From: Inonotus obliquus
Lineage: Eukaryota > Basidiomycota > Agaricomycetes > Hymenochaetales > Hymenochaetaceae
DNA: 64,000 nucleotides
Assembly (NCBI GenBank): GCA_032164295.1
Contig: JAJHTX010000007.1
Span: forward strand, 62,001 to 126,000
Direction: 5' to 3'
A model generated the notes under the pieces. It was not told the origin of the DNA. It searched no databases and was given only the letters and a program-made list of their open reading frames with translations. Positions within the stretch are counted from its first letter, which is position 1, and each line of letters opens with the position of its first letter. The translations under genes and the position numbers were made by a program. This document shows, one piece after another, positions 1 to 16,200 of the stretch.

Positions 1-930
1 GATTACCATTCCTGGACACGACATGATCTGCGTTGATCAGATTTCTAATCCAAGCAAGTTCGTTCTACTCTCTCTATCGCTCATAATAATGGATGATACG
101 CGATACGAGTTGCTTAGGCATACTATATGGCAGGTTCTCCCCTCGTACTCTACAATTCCTCCTGGATTGCGCTCTCAAGATTTTTTGCAGATTCAGATTC
201 TTCCCCAGCTTTTTTCTTAGCTTTGCTATATTGTTCTTTCTCACCTTGTAGGTCAGCCCACATCTCATTAGTGGCATCTTCTTCAGAATCACTAACGACC
301 CCGTCAACTACGTCTTTAGCTGGTCCATCACTATACACGGGAAGAGGATTAGTAATGAAACGACAATGAAAAAGGTTGCCAGAGTCTTACAACGAATCAG
401 ATACCTCCTTTCGCCATGAAATTCTTTATATTTCGCTACTACGGACCATTTGCGCATCCGGGCGTCTGTAACAAAATACCAATTGTCAGCTCAAAGCAAG
501 AATCTGTAACTAGCTACGATGATACGTACACTCCCGTATATGATCGATGGCCTTAGTATCTCCCCGTCTAGGTGTCTCCCAGTAATTTTTCACTACTGTA
601 TGTTCCCCACTTTGCAAGTCATCCCACAATTTTTTGGCGGCGTCTTCTGCGAAAGGTTTTTCGACCCAGAAAACTGGGATACCATTCTTCTTATTTGTCA
701 CTGTACATCATGGGAAGAGGATTTATAGAGACGACTACAAGAAAGGTTGCCAGAGTCTCACAAGTAATCTTATACATATTCTTGTCATCTTCAGAACCCG
801 CTTCTACGGACAAGTTGTGAAGGTAGGCATCTGGGACATAATATCATTTGTCAGGTCTAGAAGTTCATCAACTGGTATGATGATTCGTACACGTCCATAT
901 ACGATCAATAGCCTTGAATCCCATGAATAA
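1..930 (-). pseudogene. Decayed tandem-module gene, runs off the left edge
   Basis: The minus strand holds two related modules about 370 bp apart. Each has a stretch containing AIDxI followed by an intron-like donor (GTAAGACTCTGGCAACC near 374-390, GTGAGACTCTGGCAACC near 744-761), then an exon ending in (M/L)W(A/D)DLQ at about 240-340 and 600-700. One module reads DNWYFVTDA where the other reads DK, a stop (TGA), then YYVPDA, so a TGG Trp codon has become a stop in the copy near 855. Other frames around it are also interrupted. I do not recognise the family. The simplest reading is a repeat-containing protein gene whose modules are decaying; the left part lies outside the window. An intact multi-exon gene with unusual splicing cannot be excluded. 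Confidence 0.45.
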
Positions 931-2179
931 TTACTACTTAGGATCAGGTTGCTCCTCCGGTGAGTCTTTGGGACAATATTGTGCGCCGTTCTCTTGAGAA
1001 AGACCCATGATTATATATCTTATTCAACCCTGATGCAATGTATATTGCAGCATTACTTCTACGTCAAGTATCTGTGCAAACATCGACTATATCAAGCAAC
1101 TGCCAGTGCAATGCTGAGTATCAGCAAAGAAAACTGATAGCTTTTCTACTAGTCGAAAATGATTCAACACATGCCGCAATATGTGGCTGCATTGATTGTG
1201 GCAATTCTGTCGATTGAAGACATAGAACACTCGTAGGGCAAGTTGTCAAAGCCCAACCAGTTGAGTCAACAATTTACGATTGCCAAAATTCACTTTCAAA
1301 CAACCGGACTCGGTTTGATATCTCATGGCGGTATTACTCGCAACCCTCGACGGTGTTACTGTGAAATTGAAACTGTTAAATTAGTGTTCTGAGCGAACCA
1401 CTGTAACAAACAATGAGACCAGTTCACCGCATGACTGGCGCCAAGGGATACCACCGACAGCGGCTAATCGTCAAAATAGCTCGGATCAAAGTAACTAGAC
1501 ATGCGAATCTTACTATCAGGGCACGGTTCCATGAGTGAGAAACATGACGAACAAATTTCTCCCAATTCACCAAGGAATGGATAGCGTGTGCTTGGGGTGC
1601 TCTACATCATCACAGTATAGTTGTCTTCCATCAAGCTAGATAGTTCAATGAAGTGAGAAGACGACTTACCTCTGAAGGATGTCCGCCTCTAATATCCTGC
1701 TTATGGCTGAAGGTGGTATCTCATAAATTGTGCCCAATCGCGAAACGTTTGTTATGATATGAAGAAGCAGAAGTAAGACTAATCAAAGGCAACAGAAGGT
1801 GGACGTCAAAGTATAACAAGAAGTTAAACAACAGCAAGGAAGGCATCTCGATCTTTGGTGGATGTTAAAGGATGGTAAAGGATTGGTCGAACGCGAGGTG
1901 AGCATGGGAGAAAGAAAAAGAGGGGGGTAAGGAAAGGCAAGAAGGGCGAAAACACACTGGACAGTACAAAAGAGGATACAACAAATAGTAGATCCAAGAA
2001 CAGGGAGTGTATAGGATGGTACAACAACAGCGAAGGTCTAGGTGAATAAAGCAAATAGAGATCCAAGAAATAGGTAATAGATAAGAAAGAGCAGGAACTG
2101 CAAAACCTGATAAGCAAGTCAATGTAAATTGTTAGAAATATAATACACAGCAAAAACGACTAGATCAGAATAATTAGAA
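931..2179. other. Intergenic, no gene recognised
   Basis: I see no frame with family motifs or a consistent exon chain. The part from about 1850 to 2179 is the likely 3' untranslated side of the kelch-BTB gene on the minus strand and is purine-rich on the plus strand. Confidence 0.5.
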
Positions 2180-5100
2180 CTACAACCCTCCCCACACAGA
2201 AACACCTCCGGCGCCGTACATCCCAGAACTATCCTCAACCCATTCGTTTGCTGCACGACGTCTCTCGCTCGAATTCGTTGAAGCAACGCTTGACACAGCG
2301 CTCACCTCATCTCTCTGCCCAGCCTTCGAACGTTGTTGGCTGAATTGCGCCGCGAGCGCCTCAAGACGTGCTTTCTCTTCCGCCTTCCTTCGCTTTTTCT
2401 CCTCGGCTTTCGCAGCTTTCTTCACTTCACGCGCATCCGACCATCCAGACATTACGCTCGCATTCGCGTCCTTATATGATCCGTTGATCGACGGCGCACC
2501 ATTTATGTACCCGAAGGTATCCCTAAGGGGCGAGTCACTCGGAGAAGATGGCTTCCTGAGTTTCTTCTTCGTCTTCATGCGCGTTTTGAAGAATCCGCTC
2601 CCACCGGTTCTCGCTGCTTGATGCCCATCGTAGCTTGTGTGTTTATCGGAAGAGGTACCTGACAGGGTGCTTGCCCTGAATGTGGAGGTATTCGGTGATG
2701 GCGGTGGAATACTAGAGGAGTGAGGCGGCGGAGAAGCTACTGGAGAAGTGTTAAAGTGACTATAAGGGTGTTGAGGCATCTTGGGCTCGGAGACGATAAT
2801 TCCGGTATTTTGCAATCGTACGTCGGTCCAACCCGTTCGTGGGTCTGACTCTGAGTCGATGATATCAATAAAGTCCACTTGCTCATTACCATATCCATTC
2901 GTCTGTATGTTCTGTTGGCCATTAGAGTTGGTATGACTGCTGAACCCTCTTGTCCGACGAAGTGTGCCACCGGAGCTGCTTGCGCTTGTGGAGCTCTGGG
3001 ACGTACTGGTACTTGTGCGACTGTCCTCTGATGAGGAACCTCGCATCGGTGGAGCCGGCGGAAACAACCGAGGAGGACTCGACAAGGGCTGGAACTTGCT
3101 CACATTCGCAGCACCACGCAGTACAGTGACTTCATAAGCTGCGTTCGACTCACTTATAGCATAACTGCTAATAGACGGGTGATGAGTGGGTTCATCTCCA
3201 CTAGGAGTGGGCAGCGGCGGCGAATCTGGTGTCAAGGGCGATGGTCTGTTACTACGACTACTCGTGCTTGTCCCAGCCCAATCGGAGTCACCTGCCGTCA
3301 ACGAGTTTCGCCGACTATCGACTCGCCGCGGAATATTGGGCATAACAGGTGTTGCTGCACCACCACTAGACCGAGACGGTGAAGAATTTCCGGCATACAT
3401 AGAAGCGGATGTGACAAGCAGACTTGAACGCGGTGAAGGATTGGCGGAAGAGCGATCCGGAGAGGACGGTGGTTGCTGAATTGCCGAAATCGCTAGATCT
3501 GCGAGAGCTGTGTACGCTCGTCGACGAAGTGGAGAAATTCTCGAACCCAGGCTCACTGTTTCCGCCTCCGAACCGACTTCTCCTGTCCCATTCTGCTTCA
3601 ATGCTTCCTGCTTGAGCTCATCCTCAATATCCATGATAGGTGACTTCGGTATGGGACTAATGACCGTTGGCGTCGTTGCATCCGGCATCTGGGACGGCAG
3701 CGGCAGCGAAACCGAGCCAGACATGGCAAGGGTCAGACGACGCGGATCGACAGCGCTTTCCGGAATCTGATCTGCATCGCTGTTTCCTGCCACATCCGCA
3801 GCCTGCAGTGCCATGTAAATGGTATCCATACTCAGGCTCACTGCATGCTTGATGCGGCTCGATCGAGCCGCTGACGTAGATGCGGCAGTCGGTGTAGCAG
3901 TCGCAGCGCGATTTTCGCGACCCTCATCATCCTCTCCCGCTTCCCTGCCATGTAGCTCGTGCTCAACCTCAGTATCGAGATCTCCACTACCACCGGTATC
4001 AGAACGCACATCCTCTGGCCACATAGCGTCGTTGTTAGCAGCACGTCTCGATCGCACACCTGTCACACACGATTCGCAAACAGAATGAAAGGAAGCAAAG
4101 CAACATTAGTATATTATCTAGTACCTGCGTTGGGGAGATAAGAGTAGTGCTGGAGTACCATTTGTTCTTGCGCTTATATCAATGTCCGCTCCGATCATCG
4201 TCTTCCCCGCATCAGTATCCCTGCCCATCCCACCAGCCGCACCCGAGCCTGAATACGGGCCGTAATTTAGTCCACGCACGTCAGACATGCCTCGTGCCCG
4301 TGCAGCAAGCGCCTGTGCCTCAGAGTTGCTTCTATCACGGTCATTAGGTCCACCACTACTGCCACCTCGAGGAGGCGCGCTGCCTCCGCCTGCCCCGCCT
4401 CCTGCATTTGAGTTACCGCGCGCTCGACCGGTATTACGCCTACTAGACGCCATAACAGCCTTGAGTGCTCTGGATCACGGAGTTAGTTTATGACAAATAG
4501 ACATAAAATGATTTGACGCATACCGAATTTGTAAACTCTGGCATCCGCAAAGAGTCGCAACTTCGTATACACCAACACTTGTTGATGGAGCAAGTGCACG
4601 ATGCATCGCATGCCTCACAAGTCGTTGAAGGTGTTGCAAGTTATACGAGGAACTGATTAAAAGTAGCTGGCTCAGGACCGCAGGTGCATGTTGCAGAGGT
4701 GTAAGCAAGGAAAGCGTATAGAAGTATTGCAATAGCGCCATGGTGACAGCGTATGGCTCTCCAAGCAACAACGCGCGTGGAGTCATACGAGGGTCGGGTC
4801 GAGTGTCAGGTTGCTGACCATGGGCCAATGGCACGGGGATAGGGATGATTTCTCCATCAGGGGGGAGAGGAGGGGCCGCCGCGGCGCTCGCCGAGAGGTC
4901 TTGAGAACCTGATATTGCCCGGGTGGCCTGGTCGTGCAGAATGCGCCGTTGGTCCCGGAACCACGGCCAACGCGTTTCTAGAAAACGCCTCGAACACAAG
5001 ATACGGCGCCCATCATCGCACACGACCTCGAAGTCCGCAAATAATCCTTCCTCGAGAGCAGCAAGACCAAGTTCTTGGGCTCGCACATCAAGTTGGCGAG

Positions 5101-6882
5101 GAGGTGGTTGGTAAATACCAAATGCTTCGAGGTCAAGGACAGCGACATCGTCCCAAGCGAGCAAGCGCCGATTGTAGTCTTCAACAAGCGAGCCCTGCCT
5201 ATTCCCAAAGATAAGCAAGCTGCTCGTTCCCTTCGCCGGTGAATTCCAGAGAGCAGCGCGAAACCAGGAACCGGTGGAAAGGGCAGCTCCTGGATCAAGT
5301 CTTGACCAAGCCATTGTCGTCAGATCCAATGCCCATATTGAATAAGATTGATATGAATGTGCTAGGTACGTTCCTGCGAAGATAAGATGGTTACCACAGA
5401 TTGCGCCTGTAGGGAAACGCAATCCGGGCGGTAGCACAGTCCCCGTCATTGCTGCAGATCGGTCGCTCACGCCGAATTCTCCCGCATCAATCGCCTTTGG
5501 CGTGAAAACCTCCAATTCGCGTTTGACGTCTGTAAACTGGAGTGGAGTGGGCGAAACGTATAAGAATACAAGCGAAAGGGGGAAGATTCTGAACTTACAT
5601 TGTAATTGCTGTAAAGAAAAATTTCATTGGGGAACTCATCAGTCGGCTCCGTGGAATATGACAAATGGACTAGATTCTCCGAAGGAGTGTACTCCCCCTT
5701 GCTGCTCGGCGGGCGTTTGTCTACATTGAACCTCCCACCGAGTGGACCCAAACTGGAATCCACATTCTGTGCGGTGCGATCTTCCGCACCTTCACCGGTT
5801 GGATCCCTGACTCGTAGTTGGGCAGCAACGGCAACTGATCGGTACGTTCCCGCATGTCGTGGATACGGCCGTCTTGCCGCCCATCGACGCGCCTTGAGAT
5901 CATATAAGCAGATATCATCAAGCCATGCATTTTGGAGGTCCTGGCCACCGATTATGTACAACCGACATCCGCTCACAGAGCTTAAATGCGCATAACGAGC
6001 ACGGGGGACAAATTCATGACGAGTATCAGTTGTGGTCGTAATCGGGTCGATAGGATCAACAGCTCCGCCTTCTACAGCAGGACTATGCGGTTCCGCAGGA
6101 AGCCATCGGTAAGTTGAGAGGTCGAGGAAACGGATGTCATTCAGAACAACAAGGTCATCGGAAGATGCAGCATCAGGTTTATGGCCCATGCCGCCGAATA
6201 TTATTAGATAATTTTGCCCTAGAACGAGAACAGTACCGGTCAGCATAATTCCTGATAGTAACGAAAAAACGAAAGGAAGAAAAGACGCGAAACACCTCCG
6301 AACACCACGCGAGGAACATTGTGTACCTCACCAGTCCTCTTGCGGTATAAGCCTGCTCGTCCTGAACATAAGCTGGCTAATTTGGATAGCACCAATGCTT
6401 CTACCTGATCTTCCAAGACGTGGGATTCAAGAAGTGCAAGTGAACGATATTGCATGGACGATAGCAACCATCCAATTCCCGAACCATCACATTCCATTAT
6501 GAGCAAGAAATCTTGCTATACTTGGTACGCGTTCTGCATGCGCAATCGCCGAAAGGCAAAACGTGCGCGCTAAGTGCGCTACGGTATCCTAACAAGAAAT
6601 GAAGAAGCACAGTGTGGAAATGGAATGCTCACATGCATCAGCGCTATGGAAATATCGCGCTCCAGGGATATCGTCGCCAGGATAAGGTGGGACCTTGGTC
6701 CAAACGAAAGTCTCGAGGTCAAATACGTAGAGATCAGAGACCATGCGACGTTCGGCAACGAGGCGGCCGCCAAAGAGATACATCTTGTCTCCGACTATGG
6801 TAGTCGACGCTCCGACTAGTTTGGGTGGGACTGTACCCGACGTCTTTCGCGACGAGGTAGTAAGATCGGAGACCGAATGCAT
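2180..6882 (-). CDS. Kelch-repeat/BTB protein, Ral2/LZTR1-like
   Basis: Five exons: 6882-6633, 6218-5599, 5536-4524, 4469-4125 and 4046-2180, 4095 nt in total, 1364 residues. Residues about 20-300 hold kelch repeats (YLFGGRL, IIFGGMG, YIIGGQD, each followed by W-containing strands). A BTB-like domain follows near residue 430 (FADFEVVCDDGRRILCSRRF). The C-terminal half is low-complexity, Ser/Pro-rich, with a charged coiled coil (KKAAKAEEKKRRKAEEKARL). The Trp of the second kelch motif is split by the first intron. Family knowledge: S. pombe Ral2 and animal LZTR1 combine kelch and BTB domains and act on Ras signalling, Ral2 upstream of Ras1 and LZTR1 as a CUL3 adaptor. Ras regulation here is inference. 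The first intron is long (414 nt). The start at 6882 is the first ATG; an upstream exon is possible because TAG lies just before it. Confidence 0.85.
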
Positions 6883-9800
6883 GGTGTCCTATGCAACGCG
6901 CCGCGTCTGTTGCTCGGAATAAATGATGCGAACAAGGTCTAGATGATGAGTGGTCCGCGCTGACCAGTGCACCAAGGGCGCAGGCAACGCCCTCAAAATC
7001 GGGAGGCAAGAAAGGGAGCGTGGTGAAGTGAGAAGGAGAGGAAAAGAGGAGGAGGAGGACAGTACACGGAGATATAATTGAGGCACGTGGTCTGATTAGC
7101 ATTTCCCGCTTATATCCGAGAATTTCTGATCATTTTCTATCGGAACACTTCCTATTCTAGAAATAATACCGGATTGAATCATTGATCCTAATGACAAAGC
7201 AGAAGATTTAGTAAATTCTCCATGATTATGTCACGATTCTGAGACTAGAGAGAAAGCTGAATTTGAACAACAACATTCCTCCAGTCGAGCAGAGCACCTC
7301 CTCGTTCTACCTCCTTTCCAGCATACGCGGATCCAGTTTCACTGATGAACAAAGGCTCATGATCCTAGAGATGCCCATGTGCACTTGTTTACCTCCACAT
7401 TGACTCCGTTGCAGCGCACTCTTCGGAATCCACATTCACACATCCATCCTTCTCGACTTCCCTGAGCTCGGCGTCTTTGTACATTCTTTCGCGGGTTCGC
7501 ACAATACTGTGTGGTCAATTGACCCGTTATACAAGATATCTCTGGTGCCTCAAGCATTGCGGCACCTTCTCCCCAGTCGGTCTAGTCAATCTTTGGTATG
7601 TTTTTAGGCAACTTTCTCAGGTTCGTCTGCACCTGGAAAAATGCCGCTTGCAAGAACCTCATGTGTAACCAGGAAGCTAAGCTTTCTATGCATTCTCGTG
7701 TTCCCATTCTATCGTCGCGCAGCACCCTCCGGAACCTTATGCGATCTCGACCTATCGCAGCTGTCCGATACAGACTCCATCCCAATAATACTGAAGCCCG
7801 AGTATTGTGGTATACCCCGTGTCTAGCTTCGTTACGACATTATTCGGCGGCTTGTCTCAAAAGCTTCCTGCCGGTTTCGACTTTACGCATCCATCAAGTC
7901 CACGTTGAGGCGAGCAAACTGCTTGCTACAGACCAGATATCATCGGTACAAGCTGTGTCCTGGCCTAGTCTACCTTGGCGAATGGCAATTGGCCAAGTTT
8001 ATCTCCTTATTTTCACGTCAGATGTTGCGAAGTTTCCGCGATTCTCTCATTTCACATCCCGCTGGTGCTGCTTCTCTATTCTATGCGGGGTCTCTTCTGC
8101 CACTCGATCTTCTACGCTGCGAAGCTCTTCGATTCCCTCGCTATCTACGCGCAAACTACTTTGACTTGAGAAGTTATTGCTGCGAGGAAGAATGTTTATG
8201 TTTGTAGACTCTTATCGTCTGTCTTAATGCCTTGTGCGCACTATCTTCCCTATTCCCTTTGTTAAGTATACTTAAAGCCTAACACCCACTACTCCAAATC
8301 GAGTGTCAGACTTGCTACCTATCCCATCTCCGATCCGATCGATGGGTGTGCAAGCTTCTGGATCCCTATATTAGTCGACGATTCACTTAAAACACCCCGT
8401 TGGCCAATCTGTTATAGTTCAAATCCGAAGGTCGCTGTGCAGGGATTACTGATGATGCGCGGAATGTCTCACCTCACCGAATAGCCCGACCTTACCTGGT
8501 TTTCAAGGTTTAGTTTCCGAGTCGTACGATTATGAGGATTGCTGATAATTGAACACCTGCCTGCTCTTCTACCTGTTAAGATATCAGGACTTGGAAGCAC
8601 AGAAGCCTGCTCTTCCCTTCGGCAGTCAGCTCTACTACAAATCTACGGGACATCTTTGCATCTCTTATCTTGCATATGGATTCACAATAGAGAAATCCAA
8701 TTCAACATGGAATCTGAAGAACCCTAGCTTTGACATCGCTGGTCAACAAGAGTAATTCGCCGCACACAGCTTTTTGTTTTTTTACACGACGCGGGAGGAT
8801 AATCGGAATCTGCCGGAAAGGCACTAGACTTATCGACCTAGACTTATCGACCGAACAAGACGCAACCAAGCATTTTAGTTCGTCGAGCTTTAAGCTGTTT
8901 ATCCATATGCCCTTCCCAACAGCTTCAGTTGAATGGTGCCCCCTTTAAAAATAGATGGAAATAAGAGCTTCATTGTTCTGTGGAAAGAAAAGTGGATGCA
9001 TAAAAGTACAGACAAAAAACATAAAAAAGTATATTCGGACTGTTGCCAGCCTAGCCCATCAGTTAGATCCTTTAGGTTACCGAATGCAATGAAGCTCACC
9101 TTCAAGTTTACCCGAGATCCACCACCACAGTGATGCACTTACAAGAAGAAAGGAAGGGATGATCAACTTAGCTAGAAGTAGACATAAAGTTGTTTTGATA
9201 GCTTCACACGATGATATCCTTCTCAATATTGAATGATGAAGGGCATTTGGTGGCGAGCTCATGAGGGGGGCGGCCGCGGAATCTAATATTCAGTCGAATT
9301 CTCTGTGGAGCCACAAGATCCTGGTAGATTATATAGGGAACAAGAGCTTATGCAGTTGACCGATAAACTCGTTTGCGCGAAGTTCAAATCACGAAGCCAA
9401 ACCTTCACAAGGAAGATGACCGCTGTTGATGGAGATATGCGGGACTAACCAAGAAGCCCTCCTGAAAGCATCCTTGCAAGGATGAGATACAAGGAAAGAG
9501 AGAGAGAGTCTTCGAACAATAGCCTCGCTTGCCGTCCATGATAATTATAGGAGACAATACTAAGCGCAAGATGTACATGCGACGAAAGCATGGAGGGGCG
9601 CTTCGATAGATACATATGAGCGCTAAATATGCTATACATTCAGGGATGCAGAAATTGTTAGCCGAGCTTTCTTCCCGATCCTAATACACAGAGTATCCGT
9701 ACTTGTCGGCGCAATACGCACATCCAGTGAACACTTGGTTCTGCATGTAGATGTAGTAAGACTAGTCAGTAACTGCATGCACCAGTATAAAACACCAATG

Positions 9801-11470
9801 TCCTCATCGGCGCCATCGAGAGGTTGGATGCCGAGGTATTAGCTCGGATAAGAGGAATGCAGGCGTGCAAAACGGAGTTAAGAAGATGATGGAGACAGAT
9901 ACCAGCAGGCGATATATCCTAGAACGCTTCAGGAAGAGCGGCAAGCGAGCAGTTCCGATGGAGACTAGAAGGGCCTGATCGGAACAACTTTTTCACCGTC
10001 TTATGAATCTAACAAGAAGCATGTATGATACCACCGCATCGCGGCGAAAGAGATGAAAAACGCGCCGGAAGGTGAGTCAATAGCTCAACGCGAACCTCAT
10101 GCCATTCTTGATGCACCGTATCATTCTCGTTACGCAATGCCGAGAATCAACGGCACGCCACTAAGAGCATGAGATCTCCTTAAAGCTAAAACGCAGGTAG
10201 AGAACTCTTCAATTCAGCATGACGATACGTAACGAGCACGAGTAGCTTCCATACGAGGATCTAAGGAGTTAATCGTGAACCTCGGAAATTGCAAGGTTAC
10301 TTCTGCAACCACGATTTCCAAGCGGTTATATGAACGCTGCTGGCACGCGCTGAACCCGGAACTTGTACCTGAAGTATGCGAAGTGAGATTGAAGTGCCTG
10401 ATAATTTGAGTAATAAGAGGGTACTCAGATATTGACTTTCTCAATTTCCAAATTACCATGGGGAGATATAGTGGAAATCATGCCAAATGCGGTATCACCA
10501 GGCAAGCCTGATAATCGTATGCACTATGCACAAGGGGGAACACAAATGACACCAGGAAACGAAGAAATTCCTGAAGGGTAGGACTGCCGGATCAGAATAA
10601 CGGAAGTTAAGCGGTGTCAAGATGCCTTGTAGAATAACATTATAACTTGGCTAGCAGAGGTATTATTCCCACCATGGACAAACACAAGGAGATGGCACAC
10701 CATACCTATCGGACACTTTTCAGATGTGATAGCTTCCTACAATGTAAGGCTGAGGACGCTGTACGAATGATCATCTGGATCTGGTGGAGTGGGAATGCGG
10801 AAGGTATTGTCGCTCGTGATGCAGAGGCTTGGGACTCTAGGCTGTGCTATAGTTATATATACTTCCATTTTCTTGTTGCCCGGGCGACTATGTATATGAG
10901 ATAGGTTTGCAGCGCAGGGGGAGATATATTACGAGTGCGGGCGCCCGTCTCATTGCGATAGATGGATGATCTTGCTCAATGGGATAATGGCATGCTGACC
11001 CGAGTGAGACTGAAAGACATAGACAGACAATGAGCGAGTCACTTGTAGACACAGGTAACTGTATCAAAGGACTGCTCTCCTCGTGTAGACGACGTAGAGG
11101 AAGGAGGAAACAATGGGAAATCCGTTCGTTGAAAGACGCTCAAACAGGAACTCTGAAAGGGGATACACGTGATCAGTGATTACATCATTGGGTGGCTGTC
11201 CACGCCTCTCCAGTCTCTCTCTCTCAAGCTTAGCACGTCCAACCGCCATCCTCCCAACGGCCCTCTCTTGCGTTCCACCGCCATCATCCCCGTCCTGACC
11301 TGGAAAAGGGACGGACTGTAGACATTACAGATACGACGAGTAGGCAGTCCTCAAGACCTTCATAGCTTCTGCATCAATTCACAACGGCACTTGCACTCGG
11401 CTTCCAAGGGTGACAGTACTTTACGACCGCACGACCTTAGGATACGTTAACACTTTGAAAGAACGCACAG
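6883..11470. other. Long intergenic region, no gene recognised
   Basis: The first ~230 bases are the divergent 5' side of the kelch-BTB gene, with a CT-rich tract on its coding strand (about 7030-7065). An open frame of 188 codons (7598-8164, plus) overlaps another of 100 codons (7905-8207), but neither shows family motifs, a signal peptide or a supported exon chain. The rest, including the 5' side of CDK1 (about 11250-11470), shows nothing I can name. Confidence 0.45.
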
Positions 11471-13262
<1,792 letters not shown>

Positions 13263-16200
13263 CGTGTTCCGCCTCTGATTGTTTCCTCTCGTCTCTTTCG
13301 TCGGCCTGCTGCGCCACCATACCACTAGTGTTTTCGCATTATTCGCTGTACTTGCCTTTAAGTTAGCTGCCTCACTGTCTGCAACTGCCATACGAGTTGT
13401 ACAACACACCCACATACATCGCTCCTTCTGTTCTGATGCTTATGACCCTTTTTTCTGCTTGCACATGATCAACAGTTTAATCTGTTTGCTACGTCTTGTC
13501 ACGCTCCTCCCTGCTCCATGACGAACGAGATACCCGAACATCCGGGTATCCTTGTAATGTAACGAACAATTTCAATTTCGGGCAATAAGAAGTTTCATTT
13601 ACTTAATAACTTTTCCACTCCCTTCATTAACCGGACCCTCGCGGCTGTTCCGCGTTGCTTTTTGTCTACCGGTGCCGGTTGGTTCTTGAGTTTTATGAAG
13701 TTCTCTGGACATGAGGAGAACTCAGCGATAGTCATCGACGGGTTCGCGCTTGCTCCACACGCCGGTGTGTTGTGTTCGACCGCCTCGAGACTGAAGAAAA
13801 GGCTTCGGATTCTAGCCAGGTCCACTGATATATTATCCAAATGCGCCAAACAGTAGCAGTAGGCGAAACCTCCGGGGCGCGGACTGGTCGGACATACGAG
13901 TAATGGTATCATTGAAATCCTTTCTGGTCAGAAAGAAGCACCGCACGAGGCAACGGCGGGGGTGCAGCAGCGCGAGGCCTTTCCCGTTGAAACTAGCTTG
14001 TGAAATAAGGAACCTTTCTTTGTTGTTGGTTTGAACGAAAGCTACACGACACGTACGCGTGTCTAGATAGCGGCCTGATTTCTGCCTTTAACCTAATTAC
14101 GGGATATTAGTACCAACTCAGCATGTGCAGTTGTAATCGACACGAGATTCGAACGATCACCGGAAGTTTCTGGAAGATGCATTACGATATGTCGGGGACA
14201 ATAGCAATGCAAACCGAGATCTGTATTTCGATAGGCGAGTTGATAACGAAATCGGGATAACTAGAAAAAAAGAGAGATTCAATGCATAGTATAAAGCATA
14301 AAAACGTACGTCAGAGAGTAAGGGCAGGATAAGACCCACGTACCTCCGAGTTTAACCTTGTCAGTGATAATCGATAGCATTGGATCCTTCTTTAAATACT
14401 TCAAAGCACCACAGGAACGTAAAGGGACCCGCCAATAGAATGCTTGAAAGAAATGGTCATCTGCCGAGGAGTACGTATATTAAGACCTTCGAAGCTACAA
14501 TGGTTGGTCGCGAACGTCAAATGACGATACCGAGGTACTGAAGATGAGGCAGGAGACCAGAAGAGACCACTAGCTCCTTATGATCGGCCAATAGATGAAC
14601 CTGTATGGGGAACCTCTCCGTTCTGCGTTGGTTAATCCGTGAAAGGAGGTGCCCCTATCCCAATGCGGGGTAGCTGCGAAGACACTGATAGGCTCCGATT
14701 TGTCTCCGGATCGAAATCGATTGAACCAAGTAACGTGGATGGCTCCACAGCTTGTGGGCATCATAACAATTACGGAGTCTAGATGCACGCATTGACGAAG
14801 CATCTTGTCTTCTCGGATTGAAACACAGGCCCGATAGATGGACAAGTGCAAGTACACACCTAGCTCCAGCGGGTCGGAAGAGCTGGACTGAGGTTTGTTA
14901 CAGTTAATTTGGTGTCCGTGCGGACCTTTCGCGAAGACCTCCTGCCCCCGTTGGGTCACATGGAGGCAATAAATCAATGCTTCCATTGAAGCCGTACAAC
15001 TTGGTGATGCGATAGGAAACATAACCGGGAACCAAAGCAAGGAGTTTGCTGATTAGTGACGGTCCCGGAATATGCCAAGTCCGCGGCAATGGACTTCGGG
15101 ATCGGGACGGTGTAACTGTTATCGGAACGGTGACAGTAACTTTTGGGGTGGATACAGTGGACGAAAGTATGTTGACGACCAAAGGCAACGTTGCCAGATA
15201 GCGCCAGGGCATCGCTCGCATTTCTGCAGGCGGAAGAGGTAAAGGTCACCGGATGCTTCAGAAAGCGCTTTATTCCGAAGAAGTGTAGGCAGGTCTTGCA
15301 ATATTAATGTTCTTGCTAACAGTAAGTGCCACCCTGCCAGGAAACGGAGACATGAGGGAGATACTGCGGCCGTCCTTTCTGAGTTCATCGATTGAGCCGC
15401 GTGGGTGATGGGAACCCTGTCTAATTCACCGTTCCGATAAAATGGCGGGCAACATGGTGGTAGAAGGAAAGGCAGAGTCAACGACAGCTCATGAGAAAAA
15501 ACAATCAACCTGTTACGTAATGTGTGGGAAAACATGTATGTCTTGTCCAAACCTAACTTTGTTTTCGCGTCGCGGCGCGTCGAACTCGACCCTTCTCTTC
15601 CTACTTTCTCCTCTGAACTTCGCAATGGTCGTCGGCCCAGTCCTGCCGGAAAACGCCAACTACTCGTGTTCTGTGATCTAGGAGCATCTTCTCTACCACT
15701 TCAAGCATTACGCCTCTCTTATTGTTAAGCCTAGGACATGCTTTATATTCTCATCCCCAAGCCCTAAACCCTTCCAGCACATATGTCAAGGCAAGAATGG
15801 GCGAACTGCACTGAAATACTCTGCACGCTGGCGAGAGCTGCTCTCCTGAACGTGAATCAGTCAGTCATGGCCCGTGCTGCGGCTTGACTGTCGGATACCG
15901 GAAGGCTTTTACCCTTCCAAACAAGTCTGGATGTGGTATATTTCCGGAACTCCTTGATGCTCGGACAGAATGGTAATGTAACAGAACTCCTGGAACACAA
16001 TCTTGTCAGGAAATGGCAAAGCAGTGGATGCTCTTCGATTCTTTGACGTCTTAGTGAAAAGCTCACTGCCGCATGCGCCTATCTCGTGGTAGACTATTAC
16101 CCGTGTTACCATACCCTCTGTCTAACGCTTCTTGCTCCCGTCAATTTGTTGCCAAAAGAAGATCCCCGCACCTTCCCCCGCGCAGTAACCCGGAAGGCGT

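Noticed and set aside
6219..6632. The kelch-BTB intron 1 is also 414 nt, like CDK1 intron 3
   Set aside because: The two sequences are not alike and the kelch intron has in-frame stops, so the equal length appears to be chance.
7598..8207. Long plus-strand open frames possibly coding
   Set aside because: Frames overlap, have no motif, and no splice chain favours one of them.
13529..13550. Hairpin as a terminator of CDK1
   Set aside because: Fungal mRNA ends are set by polyadenylation, and an 8 bp hairpin of this kind is expected by chance in 64 kb.
14570..15625. Two minus-strand open frames of 156 and 168 codons, one near a signal-peptide-like start
   Set aside because: Composition looks non-coding and no family or exon structure supports them; kept only as a note.
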